The translations under genes and the position numbers were made by a program. A stretch of DNA of 64,000 nucleotides from the NCBI GenBank assembly GCA_030428615.1, contig JAUIDN010000001.1:186001-250000 (forward strand), given 5' to 3'. This document shows, piece by piece, positions 8,436-17,509 of the stretch (its first letter is position 1; the number at the start of each line of letters is the position of its first letter). The notes beneath the pieces are model-generated. The model was given only the letters and a program-made list of their open reading frames with translations, ran no database searches and was not told the DNA's origin. Source of the stretch: Alphaproteobacteria bacterium (GTDB lineage Bacteria; Pseudomonadota; Alphaproteobacteria; Sphingomonadales; Emcibacteraceae).

Positions 8436-8855
8436 TCATCTGGATAATGAAAACCTAGTATCCAGGTCGCGTAACAAATAAAGTGTAATACAGGCTGCAA
8501 ACATTGGCCAGGCAGCATAAAACGTCAAAGTGACATCAGGCGGAATGTATCTGTCCCATGATGCCAAGGTTGTCAAACCGTGAAACAGCAAAACAAGGCC
8601 ATAAGTATATTTTTTCCACATACCCGCAACGAATGCCAAAATAAGGAGCATTTCCAATACCCCCATTGCCATTACGATGGTTTGACTAGCCCCACCGATG
8701 AAATAAAAACCCTCCAGGATTGCCGCGCCGTGAGCCGGATTTGTAAATTTATCTACCGTCCAGGCAAACATAACCAGGAATACCGTTATACGAAGCAAAA
8801 ATAACGATATTTCTATATTTGACCGGTGGCTTTCAATAGGTGAATTGTCGTTCAT
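8436..8855 (-). CDS. Small DoxX-like membrane protein
   Basis: A 139-residue protein with four predicted membrane segments: about 17-35 (SLFLLRITVFLVMFAW), 48-68, 72-92 and 108-128. It has no signal peptide apart from the first helix. Size and helix spacing resemble DoxX/DoxD-like proteins, whose roles range from thiosulfate or quinone chemistry to redox stress, but no defining motif lets me choose. The start has AAAGGT seven bases upstream. It is transcribed in the same direction as the permease gene, from which the inverted repeat and sigma-54-type promoter separate it, and it diverges from the aminotransferase-fold gene. Confidence 0.6.
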   Translation of the reverse strand: MNDNSPIESHRSNIEISLFLLRITVFLVMFAWTVDKFTNPAHGAAILEGFYFIGGASQTIVMAMGVLEMLLILAFVAGMWKKYTYGLVLLFHGLTTLASWDRYIPPDVTLTFYAAWPMFAACITLYLLRDLDTRFSLSR

Positions 8856-8964
8856 TTTTCATACCTTTTAAAATAAATTGAATAAGAAGACTACCGATTA
8901 CGGCAAGAAGGAACATTAACAAATAATCACATTAGTGTGATTGATAAACCGAATATTTAAGGGT

Positions 8965-10248
8965 ATGAATAATCATAACTTCAAAAAGGTACTTGCGAAA
9001 ATGATAAATGATGAATTGATGTCGAACGTACGGGAACGTTTTGATCTAATTGAAGAATGCCCTTATCAGGGAAAAAGGATTTTTTTTGAAAATGCTGGCG
9101 GCGCTCTCACCCTTAAGTCAGTAACGGAAAAATCTCGCGAAATGGCGGCAATCCCCGATAACCAGGGCCGTGATAACCCCGCATCAATTGAGCTTTCAAA
9201 CATCATTAATCAGGCGAAATCAGATATCCATGCGTTCTTTGGTTCGCAGAATGGTGCCGTATTTGTCGGTGAAAGCGGAACGGAATTATTATTTCGCCTT
9301 ATCAGTACCGCAATCGTTGGATCGCAAAAAGGAGGTGATGTGGTCGGCAGCACGTTAGAACATCCCGCCTCCAGAAGCGCCTGCACCCGTTGGACCGAGA
9401 TAGCTGGCGCGAATTATTTACAGGTCATCCATAATGATGAAACCGGGACCGTTACCGCAGATGATTACCGGCCCGTGGTTACGGAGAATACCAAAGTTGC
9501 TACGATTTTACATACCAGTCCCGTAACTGGCATTTCGGTTGATGTTAAATCTATCGCAAAAGTTATCAGGGAGAAGTCGCCGGATTGTTTTATCATTGTC
9601 GATGGCATTCAACATGCCGCTCATGGCACCCTTAATATTGATAATTATGATGTAGATGGTTATGTCATTTCACCGTATAAGGTTTTTTCGCGACACGGGT
9701 ACGGCATTGCCTGGGTATCACCCCGCTTTTCGACAGTGCCCCACAATCAGGTCATTGGCTCGCCTGAGGATAATTGGGAACTTGGCACCCGAGACACAGG
9801 ATCATATGCTACATTTTCCGAAGTGGTTAACTATTTTAGCTGGTTGGGCGGACATTATAGCAATTCCGCAGATCTTCGCGAACGACTGGTCGCCGCCGGG
9901 AAGGCAATAACACAACATGAAAAAGACCTTACCGACCTGATGATTTATGGGAATGAAAAGGTACGCGGCCTTGCAAGTATGGATAAAGTGGCCGTCATTG
10001 GTGGCAACGATAACCCTGACCGAAAGGGGCTGGTATCACTGATCGTGGACGATATGGATAGCGTCGATGTGGTAAGTCAGCTTAGCGAGAAAGGAATACG
10101 CGTTCACGTGAGGAAAAATGATCATTACTCCGGCAACATTCTCATACCATTGGGTGAGAAGAACTGCGTTCGTGTCTCGCTTTGTCATTATAATACCGCG
10201 GGTGAAGTGGAGCAGTTTCTTGGCGCCATGCATGAAATCATAAAGTGA
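8965..10248 (+). CDS. Class V aminotransferase-fold PLP enzyme (cysteine desulfurase-like)
   Basis: A pyridoxal-phosphate enzyme of the NifS/SufS fold, closest in appearance to the cysteine-desulfurase-like VC1184 type. FFENAGGALTLKSV opens the domain. GESGTELLFRLI binds the cofactor phosphate. IVDGIQHAAHG supplies the Asp and His that hold the ring, and SPYKVFSRHGYGIAWV carries the Schiff-base Lys. No conserved active-site Cys loop is evident, so true desulfurase activity is doubtful. The start is uncertain: the frame opens at a TTG at 8941, with ATGs at 8965, 9001 and 9019. Family alignment favours a start near 9001 or 9019, where AAAAAGG lies upstream. It converges with the CapA-like gene, one base away. 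Confidence 0.8.
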   Translation: MNNHNFKKVLAKMINDELMSNVRERFDLIEECPYQGKRIFFENAGGALTLKSVTEKSREMAAIPDNQGRDNPASIELSNIINQAKSDIHAFFGSQNGAVFVGESGTELLFRLISTAIVGSQKGGDVVGSTLEHPASRSACTRWTEIAGANYLQVIHNDETGTVTADDYRPVVTENTKVATILHTSPVTGISVDVKSIAKVIREKSPDCFIIVDGIQHAAHGTLNIDNYDVDGYVISPYKVFSRHGYGIAWVSPRFSTVPHNQVIGSPEDNWELGTRDTGSYATFSEVVNYFSWLGGHYSNSADLRERLVAAGKAITQHEKDLTDLMIYGNEKVRGLASMDKVAVIGGNDNPDRKGLVSLIVDDMDSVDVVSQLSEKGIRVHVRKNDHYSGNILIPLGEKNCVRVSLCHYNTAGEVEQFLGAMHEIIK

Positions 10249-11385
10249 TCAATATTTTCCAAATGTGAAAAACCCACGCATCCAGTTGGTATGGGCTTTC
10301 GTTTTAAAATGTTTGGCAAAATATTTAAATCCGGCAAGCAGCCCGCGCTTTGCCGTCCTGTAATAAGTATCGGAGAGTAGCGTGGCCATTTCAGCGCGGC
10401 ATAATTCATAATAATGTTTTCGAAGCATCCCACCGTCGCTTAACGCCGCACTGTATTCTTCCATTTTGTTTAGAATCTCACGACCCTTTTCCGGCTCCGG
10501 ATGATAGGATACATTATTTTCATCAATCATTACCGGAATAAGTTCGTAGCTAATAGTTCGCTTCCCATCAACGCCATCTTTTACAATTACGGTCATATAT
10601 ACAGATTCGTCAACATGACCCGGACGCTTTTCGCCGTACGAGTTACCGAATGCTGAAAAAATAAAATTACCCAATGAATAAGCAATCAAAGTATTTCCAG
10701 CATATTCTATTCCCTGCAGGCAATGGGGGTGATGCTGGATGATCAGGTCCGGTCCAAGCTTCGCTAGACTGCGCGATAATGATACACGCCAAGGCGCGGG
10801 ATAATTTGTAAATTCAAGGTCCGCATGAATTGAGACAATAACGAGATCTGCATTTTCCTTAGCTTCCCTGATCGCTTTTTCAATCAAGGATTTATCCAAT
10901 TTGGCAAGTCCCGGCTTGCGGTCCGTTGCAGCATATTGGGTTGCATCGCAGAAATTGACAATCCCTATTTTAAAACCATTCTGGTCTATATATAGCGGCT
11001 CGCACGCTTCACTAATCGAGTTACCGATACCAACAATTTTATGTCCTTTTTGTTCAAGGTACAATTTTGTATGCGATAACCCATCTGGCCCGTAATCGCC
11101 AATATGGTTATTGGCAAGACAAAAAACATCAAAACCACTGTCTGAGATGTTCGAGGCTTCTTCTTCACTTATGGACATCCACCCTACGTCTTCCGCATTT
11201 TTGAGAATGCTGAATTCATGATTTGCAATCGCCAAATCAACATTGGCGTTCAGATTTTGGCAAAATTCAAGAGAATTGGCCTGATGTTCCGCTGACTTAT
11301 TTTTAATTTGATGAAGACAAAAATCGCCAACAAACCCTAATTTTATTTCTCTTCTCAGTTCTTCAGTCACTATGATGTTCCCCAA
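10249..11385 (-). CDS. CapA-like metallophosphatase-fold protein
   Basis: A 378-residue protein of the CapA/PgsA family (PGA_cap), whose founding members take part in poly-gamma-glutamate capsule formation. Family motifs appear in order: GFVGDFCLHQ near residue 18, ANHEFSIL, LANNHIGDYGPDG, SIHADLEF and HHPHCLQGIEY, followed by YSLGNFIF. These residues form the calcineurin-like metal site. No signal peptide or membrane helix is visible, although many CapA proteins are anchored and exposed. The start overlaps the end of the upstream flippase gene by 16 bases, so the two are very probably co-transcribed. Together they suggest synthesis or modification of a surface polymer, though no polymer-specific glycosyltransferase lies nearby. 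Confidence 0.82.
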   Translation of the reverse strand: MGNIIVTEELRREIKLGFVGDFCLHQIKNKSAEHQANSLEFCQNLNANVDLAIANHEFSILKNAEDVGWMSISEEEASNISDSGFDVFCLANNHIGDYGPDGLSHTKLYLEQKGHKIVGIGNSISEACEPLYIDQNGFKIGIVNFCDATQYAATDRKPGLAKLDKSLIEKAIREAKENADLVIVSIHADLEFTNYPAPWRVSLSRSLAKLGPDLIIQHHPHCLQGIEYAGNTLIAYSLGNFIFSAFGNSYGEKRPGHVDESVYMTVIVKDGVDGKRTISYELIPVMIDENNVSYHPEPEKGREILNKMEEYSAALSDGGMLRKHYYELCRAEMATLLSDTYYRTAKRGLLAGFKYFAKHFKTKAHTNWMRGFFTFGKY

Positions 11386-12854
11386 CGCCCTTTAAGAAAC
11401 ACGCCAAGGATCGCTTTTTCCGGACCGTCTACTTTCCCTGAAAGAACCCACAGCGCAACCAATGTAACACCGTAAACAACCACACCAACCAAGGTATCCA
11501 ATAAAAGTTCAAACAACATAAGACCATCCAGAAAACTCAACTCAAATTGCAGGAAGTAGTTCACACCATAAATCATTGCACAGTTGGCGATAATAACCCG
11601 CCAAAGGTTTTTCATAAGTTTGGAAACAGATAATATTTTCATATACCACATGATCGATTGCGCAACAATCACGCCGATTACACCCGCAATCAAAACACCC
11701 CATATGAGCCCCATAAACCCATATTCCACTATCGCGTACCATAAAATAGCAACTGTGTAGACGGCTTTCACGGCGGATGTTTTTGTCAAAATATCAGGCC
11801 TGTTTGAAGCAAGGGAAGCCGAAATAAATGTTGGGTATGAAGCCCGGCAAAGACCATATAAAGCCAACACCTGAATGACCGGTATGGCTTCAACCCAGCT
11901 ATCGTCAAGAGCCACAAGGACAATGGGTTCCGCCAGTAAGCTGACACCTGTCGCAGCGGGTATGACAATTGCAAAAACAATACTGATCGTATCCACGTAC
12001 ATCTTGGAAAATTCCGCGAAATTATCCGTAAGTTTTGAAAAGCTCGGCGTGCAGGCTCGCGCGACGGGCATCGCCACCTCTGTTGATGGCACCCCTGATA
12101 TTTCATAAGACATGTTGTAAATACCAACATTGGCCGTTGTCGAATAAATACTGAGAAGGAAACCGTCAACTTTAACAGCGACCGCACCAATTATTTCGTT
12201 AAGAACCATCCATTTGGAAAAATGGAATAATGAACCAAACTCAACCAGACTGAAACGCGGGCGCATTGGCGACATCCAATAGCTGGAAATAATTTGCGCT
12301 ACCATGCTTGCGGCAATCCCGGCAATCAACGCCCAATAGGTCTCCCAGACATAAGCGATGGTAATTGTCACCACGAAACCGCAAATTTTCTGGTAAAGGC
12401 TGTAGTAGAAGTCTTTTGAAAACACCATATTTTTTCGAAATTCAACAACCCCGATATTATAGAAGCCTCGCAGGAACGAAATCGCGGCGTAGCAATATAT
12501 AATAAGCTCCAAACGATCTTCCTGCATTATGTTTGACGCCGGCATTGCCACTACAACAAGAATTAATGCGATAAGCATTCCACGCATTATGTGAATAGTC
12601 CATGCGCTGTTATAGTGATCAGGCGAGGCATTTCGATTGGCGATCAAGGCCGATTCAAGCCCCAGTTCCGTTATCATTTCGAGAAACCCGTAAATGACAG
12701 CCGCTTTACCGACCAGACCGTAATCTTCTGGCCCTAATATTTTAGCGAGGATTACAAGGCTTATTACCCCGATAAACCGAACGGCCATTCGCGACCCAAC
12801 CGTCCAAAGTGTGGCAAAGAAGGTCTTCTGACCTAAACTGGGTTCCTGAGGCAT
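11370..12854 (-). CDS. Oligosaccharide flippase (Wzx/MOP superfamily), copy B
   Basis: A 494-residue integral membrane protein with about 12-14 hydrophobic segments. The N-terminal pattern WTVGSRMAVRFIGVISLVIL and the motif AKILGPEDYGLVG mark the polysaccharide-export branch of the MOP flippases, related to WzxC-type proteins. They move lipid-linked oligosaccharides across the inner membrane. It is a close paralogue of the gene directly upstream; long stretches are identical, such as VPSTE-AMPVARACTPSFSK and VGKAAVIYGFL. The gene overlaps the capA-like gene by 16 bases, so an operon of flippase A, flippase B and CapA is likely. Confidence 0.88.
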   Translation of the reverse strand: MPQEPSLGQKTFFATLWTVGSRMAVRFIGVISLVILAKILGPEDYGLVGKAAVIYGFLEMITELGLESALIANRNASPDHYNSAWTIHIMRGMLIALILVVVAMPASNIMQEDRLELIIYCYAAISFLRGFYNIGVVEFRKNMVFSKDFYYSLYQKICGFVVTITIAYVWETYWALIAGIAASMVAQIISSYWMSPMRPRFSLVEFGSLFHFSKWMVLNEIIGAVAVKVDGFLLSIYSTTANVGIYNMSYEISGVPSTEVAMPVARACTPSFSKLTDNFAEFSKMYVDTISIVFAIVIPAATGVSLLAEPIVLVALDDSWVEAIPVIQVLALYGLCRASYPTFISASLASNRPDILTKTSAVKAVYTVAILWYAIVEYGFMGLIWGVLIAGVIGVIVAQSIMWYMKILSVSKLMKNLWRVIIANCAMIYGVNYFLQFELSFLDGLMLFELLLDTLVGVVVYGVTLVALWVLSGKVDGPEKAILGVFLKGRWGTS

Positions 12855-12958
12855 GTTCGATTTGTTTCTTTTTATTGTTTTAATTAATAGATCAAATGAT
12901 AAAGAACTAGTGTTAATTTATAGTTATCGAAATAACTTTAATACGGCCCGGTTGATTG

Positions 12959-14452
12959 TCAATGCACTGGATCATTCCCCCACTTACCTCTTGATATCAC
13001 TGAAAGAATTGATTTTTCTGGTCCATCCACTTTTGACGACAGTCTCCAAAGCAATGCAATCGTTGCTCCGTAGATTACAGCCCCTGCAACAATTTTTAAA
13101 ATAAGCTCTATAAGTAACCATCCTTCAAACATGGGAGAATCGAAACCTGAAAGATAAAACAAGCCATATATCATTGCGCAATTGGCTATACCCGCGCGCC
13201 AGAGATTCAGGAAAAGACGCCTGACTGACAAAATTTTCATGTTGCGTGCAATAGACTGGGCGATTGCAACACGGATCACGCTGCTAATTACAACACCCCA
13301 AATCAATCCCATGAACCCAAATTGAAGGATGGCAAAAAGTAAAATTCCAACTGTGTAAAACACGCTCAATATGGACAATTTCGTTAGTATATCCGGCCGG
13401 TTTGATGCCAGCATCGCCGAAATGAATGTCGGCATTGCGCTTCCAATCAACCCGTAAATAGATAACACTTGAATTATCGGCACTGCATCCAACCATTTAT
13501 CATCAAGGGCGACAAGAACAATCGGCTCCGCAAGCATTGCCATACCGGTTGCCGCTGGAATTACGATGACCAGAACAATGCTGAGTGTATCCACATACAT
13601 TTTTGCAAATTCTTGAAAATCATCCCTTATTTTTGAAAAGCTGGGTGTACAGGCGCGCGCGACCGGCATCGCTATTTCCGTTGATGGAACGGAGGATATC
13701 TCACTGGACATATTGTAAAGACCGACATTGGCTGTTGTTGAATAAACACTGATTAGAAAAGCATCGACTTTAATTGAAATAGCATTAACAACTTCATTCA
13801 CCAACATCCACTTTGAAAAATCAAATAATGAATTAAATTCCCGCAATGTCAGTCGTGGCCGCATCGGCGACATCCAGAAACTTGATATAATCTGCGCTAT
13901 CTGCCCGGCAGCAAGGCCAATCACCAGCGCCCAATATGTCTGCCATATATAAGCCACTGCAACTGTAACAACAAATGATGTCAGTTTTTGATAAAGGCTG
14001 AAATAAAAATCCTTGGAAAAGGTCATGTTTTTTCTAAAATCGACGACGCCGATATTATAAAACCCATCAAAAAATGAAATGCCTGCGTAACAATAGATAA
14101 TTAATTCAAGACGCTCTTCGTTCATAATAACAGATGCCGGTTGTGCAACAACCGCCAAAATCACTGCAATAATTATCCCTCTCAAAACGTGGATCGTCCA
14201 GGCAGTACTGTAATGATCCGGGGTCGCTTTCTGGTTGGTGATTAAGGCTGCCTCCAGACCAAGCTCACTTAACATAGCCAGAAAACCATAAATTACAGCC
14301 GCCTTACCCACCAAACCATAATCTTCAGGGCCTAATATTTTCGCCAGAATGACAAGGCTGATTAACCCAATAAATCTGACCGCAAAGCGCGAGCCAACCG
14401 TCCAAAGCGTGGCAAAAAAGGTCTTTTTATTTAAGCTGGGTTCGGCGGACAT
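12959..14452 (-). CDS. Oligosaccharide flippase (Wzx/MOP superfamily), copy A
   Basis: A 497-residue flippase that matches copy B along its whole length, including the start (LNKKTFFATLWTVGSR), the GPEDYGLVGKAAV motif and the C-terminal KVDGPEKSILSV. This is a tandem duplication within the family, with enough divergence at third positions and loops to say it is not very recent. It is the first gene of the minus-strand set; 104 AT-rich bases separate it from copy B. The two copies may have diverged in substrate, or may serve two polymers. No polymerase or glycosyltransferase is encoded within this window near them. Confidence 0.88.
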   Translation of the reverse strand: MSAEPSLNKKTFFATLWTVGSRFAVRFIGLISLVILAKILGPEDYGLVGKAAVIYGFLAMLSELGLEAALITNQKATPDHYSTAWTIHVLRGIIIAVILAVVAQPASVIMNEERLELIIYCYAGISFFDGFYNIGVVDFRKNMTFSKDFYFSLYQKLTSFVVTVAVAYIWQTYWALVIGLAAGQIAQIISSFWMSPMRPRLTLREFNSLFDFSKWMLVNEVVNAISIKVDAFLISVYSTTANVGLYNMSSEISSVPSTEIAMPVARACTPSFSKIRDDFQEFAKMYVDTLSIVLVIVIPAATGMAMLAEPIVLVALDDKWLDAVPIIQVLSIYGLIGSAMPTFISAMLASNRPDILTKLSILSVFYTVGILLFAILQFGFMGLIWGVVISSVIRVAIAQSIARNMKILSVRRLFLNLWRAGIANCAMIYGLFYLSGFDSPMFEGWLLIELILKIVAGAVIYGATIALLWRLSSKVDGPEKSILSVISRGKWGNDPVH

Positions 14453-14588
14453 GAAATCCCATTTCTTTTATTATGATAATTGTCGAGTCATGAGTTAACA
14501 CAGGTTAAATCCTTGCCCGTAAAGAACATACATAATCTTTATTAAATTATCCTTTAGAAATTTCGCTCTTTAACGCATTAAAATGCCG

Positions 14589-15044
14589 TTATTCAATCAT
14601 GCATTGACATGCCATAATAATAGTGACCGTATCGCCATCTTCGGAAAATGGCAAAACCAGCGAAGAATAAACCTTTACAATACCATTATCCAACCTGAAG
14701 TCGTTATAATAGAAGTAGGGTTTTTTCGTACGGACACTTTCCGCAAGCAGGCCTTCTACCCCCTGTATCTCCGGGATGTCATTGATAAATTTTCCCAAAT
14801 AGGAATTAGGTGTTTTACATTTTGACCCTATTAATCGAATTTTAAATCGGAGAGGGTCATAATATACGCCTTCCATCACGATATATGGCAAAGATTGCGG
14901 AATTCTCATTGGGTCAAAATCTGCCTTTGAAGGCATCAACCGATCACCGCGGATTTCCTGCCAATAGTCATAAAATGCAACTTGCGCAGCAGAAGATAAA
15001 TCTACTTTTGCGAAGTCAAAATTTTGCTTAATTGCGACCCCCAT
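14589..15044 (-). CDS. PAS domain protein (PAS_5 type)
   Basis: A 151-residue protein that is almost entirely one PAS_5 domain, a family typical of Alphaproteobacteria. The usual opening FYDYWQEIRGDRLMPSKADFDP is present with its conserved Trp and Pro residues. PYIVMEGVYYDPLRFKIRL follows, then YLGKFINDI and the closing strand SSLVLPFSEDGDTV. There is no output domain, so it probably acts as a stand-alone sensor or a localisation partner. It lies 136 bases from the flippase pair on the same strand. The region upstream (15045-15237) is AT-rich and holds a TTAA-N7-TTAA string inside a run of TTAATTAA, which I do not trust as a CtrA site. Confidence 0.8.
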   Translation of the reverse strand: MGVAIKQNFDFAKVDLSSAAQVAFYDYWQEIRGDRLMPSKADFDPMRIPQSLPYIVMEGVYYDPLRFKIRLIGSKCKTPNSYLGKFINDIPEIQGVEGLLAESVRTKKPYFYYNDFRLDNGIVKVYSSLVLPFSEDGDTVTIIMACQCMIE

Positions 15045-15237
15045 CTGTCACCCCATCTGTCATATTTCATTCGCCCTGTTAATGAAACCCAATAGCGAAA
15101 GTTAATAATTAATTAATATTACATATAATTTTAACCATTTAAATAGAAAAACATTATAATTATCTAATGTAAGCAGCAGGTTTTATTTTATTCCCCGATA
15201 GGATAAGGTGCCGTAAAAATCAGAAAAGTGTACCGAT

Positions 15238-16020
15238 ATGACATTAAAATCTGCCGTAACTGACCAGCCTCCCCTTATTTTCATTCATGGGTCATTTGCT
15301 AATGCAGGAAGCTGGAAAAAAATAATTGAGAAACTGAACCCAAAATACGAATGCCATACAGTCAATCTACCGGGGCATGGTGGAATGGAAGACCCAGACG
15401 ATTTTAACGATCCGACCCTTGAGACGGAAATTGAAGCCGTTAAAAGCTTTGTTGCTGAAAGCGTTAACCCGCAGCGCGGCATTCATATCGTCGGCCATTC
15501 CTATGGCTGTGTTGTGGCAATGGGTATCGCATTGACGGGGATATTACCGGTTAAAAAACTAACCTTGTTTGAAACTGTTGATGTAACTGTTTTACAAACT
15601 TTCGGTAAAGATGAAATGTTCGAAACAGTAATGAAGTTCGTCAACTCATATGAAAAAAGTTTTGAACAAAACAAAAGTAATGCTTGTTCAATGGTAATAG
15701 ACTTTTGGGGAGGCCCAGGATCCTTCAGTGTAATTCCCGAACACATACAACAAAAAATGGCGACGATGACCGAAAACAATATACGACATTGGAATTTAAT
15801 TAAGAATAGCAGGAAAGAAATTGAAGATTATAAAAATCTTGATGTCCCTATAGCGATTGTCTATGGCAGCAAATCTAACAAAGTGGCGAAAACAATTTCA
15901 ATGACACTTCATGAAAACCTGCCTAAAAGCTCGCTCCATGAAATCGAAGGCGCAAGCCATTTCATGATCACAAGCCATGCAACAGAATGCGCCGCAATCA
16001 TTAACAATCCTGGCTATTGA
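15238..16020 (+). CDS. Alpha/beta hydrolase
   Basis: A 260-residue cytoplasmic hydrolase with a standard fold. FIHGSFANAGSW forms the oxyanion hole, GHSYGCVVAMG is the nucleophile elbow, the strand IAIVYGSKSN precedes the usual acid position, and IEGASHFMITSH holds the catalytic His. There is no signal peptide. The acid residue is not obvious because the loop after VYGSKSNKVAK lacks a clear Asp, so the triad is only partly supported. It resembles esterases and acyl hydrolases of the MhpC/MenH type in size. It is a single gene between the PAS_5 gene and the NPY-repeat gene. The substrate is unknown. Confidence 0.75.
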   Translation: MTLKSAVTDQPPLIFIHGSFANAGSWKKIIEKLNPKYECHTVNLPGHGGMEDPDDFNDPTLETEIEAVKSFVAESVNPQRGIHIVGHSYGCVVAMGIALTGILPVKKLTLFETVDVTVLQTFGKDEMFETVMKFVNSYEKSFEQNKSNACSMVIDFWGGPGSFSVIPEHIQQKMATMTENNIRHWNLIKNSRKEIEDYKNLDVPIAIVYGSKSNKVAKTISMTLHENLPKSSLHEIEGASHFMITSHATECAAIINNPGY

Positions 16021-16158
16021 AGCTGCTAAATATGCACCTTCACTTGAACTCGCTTTCAAAATAGCGGATTGCTTTTTCGTCCCCATTGGTGAGGTATTTC
16101 ATTATCAAGATGTTGCTTAAATCGTGCACTTGTTTTTGTAAAACGTTCATTATACCAT

Positions 16159-16602
16159 ATGTCAATGGGTCATTTAGTTACGATGTTTATATATGCAATT
16201 ATATTTGGAGCAACGCTTGCGGCTGCACAAGCGCCTCAAAACGGCACGCCTTCAGAAACATATCTCGGAATGAACTGTCCTTATGACCCCCAATGCCTGA
16301 ACAATCCTTACGGAGCCGGAAGCCCTTATAAAAAAGATGGTTTTAAAAACCCTTATAGTCCCAATGGCAGCCGTTACAGCAATACATCCCCAAATAATCC
16401 TTATGCTACAAAGCCGCCAAAGTTATATGATGAGGATGGTAATTACCTTGGACTTTTGAGTGCTAATCCTTACTTAAACGATTCCACATCTAATCCTTAT
16501 GGCAAGTATGGTAATCCAAATTCTCCGGATAGTATAAATAACCCCTATGGGGTCGGCAGCCGTTATTCACAAAAAAAAGTATATGTGGTACCGCAACAAT
16601 AA
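16159..16602 (+). CDS. Exported NPY-repeat protein of unknown function
   Basis: A 147-residue protein with an N-terminal hydrophobic segment (MFIYAIIFGATLAAAQA) that looks like a signal peptide ending near residue 24. The mature part is built from short repeats centred on NPY, six in all (for example NNPYGAGSPY, KNPYSPNGSRY, SNPYGKYGNP, NNPYGVGSRY), rich in Asn, Pro, Tyr, Gly and Ser. Similar NPYG-rich small proteins occur in scattered proteobacteria with no known role. The low complexity and Tyr/Asn content suggest a flexible surface or matrix component, which is inference. In-frame ATGs at 16159, 16165 and 16180 are all possible starts; none has a clear ribosome site. Confidence 0.65.
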   Translation: MSMGHLVTMFIYAIIFGATLAAAQAPQNGTPSETYLGMNCPYDPQCLNNPYGAGSPYKKDGFKNPYSPNGSRYSNTSPNNPYATKPPKLYDEDGNYLGLLSANPYLNDSTSNPYGKYGNPNSPDSINNPYGVGSRYSQKKVYVVPQQ

Positions 16603-16615
16603 TTTCACGTGCGGG

Positions 16616-17509
16616 CTATTGCGGCTTTCTTAAATTCACAGAAAAACTGGGCGTTAAAAGCCCCACACTGATGCCCAATGGATGAAATATCTTCTTGAGT
16701 AATTTTAATATTGCCATTGCTTTTGCGGACAAGCCGAAACGTTTCTTTATCTCAAAGTAAAGCTTTCCGTTGTCCTGCAAATCAAGATTCACATAATGCT
16801 TTAGCGCATGCATTACGCGAAATGGATTTACGCCACGTTGGTAGCGGCCCTTGCCCCAGATTATTTTTCCCAGGTTTGTCGGAAGATAATTTATAAACCA
16901 TCGCCCGCGGTGAACCTCTTTCGGTGAAAGCCTGTTACTTGTACCGGTTATAATCAATAAACCACCGGGCTTAAGCAAACGATCAAGCTCTTTCATAACG
17001 GTAGAGAAATTGTCATATTCAACATATTCCAGAACACTGTTACAAATAATGACATCAAAATAACCATCATTAAAATCAAGACGTTCCCCGTCTTTAACCA
17101 AATGACAATTGACCCGGTCGGCAACGCCATATTGAAGTGCATTTAATTTTGCCATATCAGCATTAAATTTATCAATATCTACTGCTTCAACCGAATGACC
17201 AAGCAGCGCTGTTACAACAGCAGTTGCTCCAATATTACAGCCAAATTCCAAAATTGTTTGGTGTTTTTCCTTTACAAGAAGGTCCAGAATATGGCGGACC
17301 TTACCCCATTCATAGTCAACATAGCCGCCAATCCATCTGTCATCGGGGTTGTATCCAGAGCTAAGGGATAAATTACGGAATTTTTCACGCGCTCCAAAAT
17401 CTTTTATTGGAATTTTATCTTCGCTATCCCGGATTTCGGCATCTTCATTCAAATTGACTAATCCTGCACGCCTATACGACCTTATTGACCAGTGTATCAA
17501 CACCATCAA
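16616..17509 (-). CDS. Class I SAM-dependent methyltransferase
   Basis: A 297-residue enzyme with the Rossmann methyltransferase core. Motif I is ILEFGCNIGATAVV, the acidic residue after strand 2 is in VEAVDIDKFN, and motif IV is FDVIICNSVLEYVEY, followed by LLKPGGLLIITG. The C-terminal 100 residues contain membrane-proximal-looking basic and hydrophobic stretches but no certain helix. The ATG at 17509 overlaps the FAH-family gene by 38 bases. A TTG at 17452 preceded by AGGA would remove that overlap and may be the real start. Neighbours give no substrate; a role in lipid or glycan methylation is possible but unsupported. Confidence 0.8.
   Translation of the reverse strand: MMVLIHWSIRSYRRAGLVNLNEDAEIRDSEDKIPIKDFGAREKFRNLSLSSGYNPDDRWIGGYVDYEWGKVRHILDLLVKEKHQTILEFGCNIGATAVVTALLGHSVEAVDIDKFNADMAKLNALQYGVADRVNCHLVKDGERLDFNDGYFDVIICNSVLEYVEYDNFSTVMKELDRLLKPGGLLIITGTSNRLSPKEVHRGRWFINYLPTNLGKIIWGKGRYQRGVNPFRVMHALKHYVNLDLQDNGKLYFEIKKRFGLSAKAMAILKLLKKIFHPLGISVGLLTPSFSVNLRKPQ

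Noticed and set aside
12853-13104. 83-codon plus-strand ORF between and over the flippase genes
   Set aside because: Mostly antisense to flippase copy A; no ribosome site or recognisable domain.
15102-15116. TTAA-N7-TTAA upstream of the PAS_5 gene as a CtrA box
   Set aside because: It is part of a low-complexity TTAATAATTAATTAA run, so a chance match is likely.
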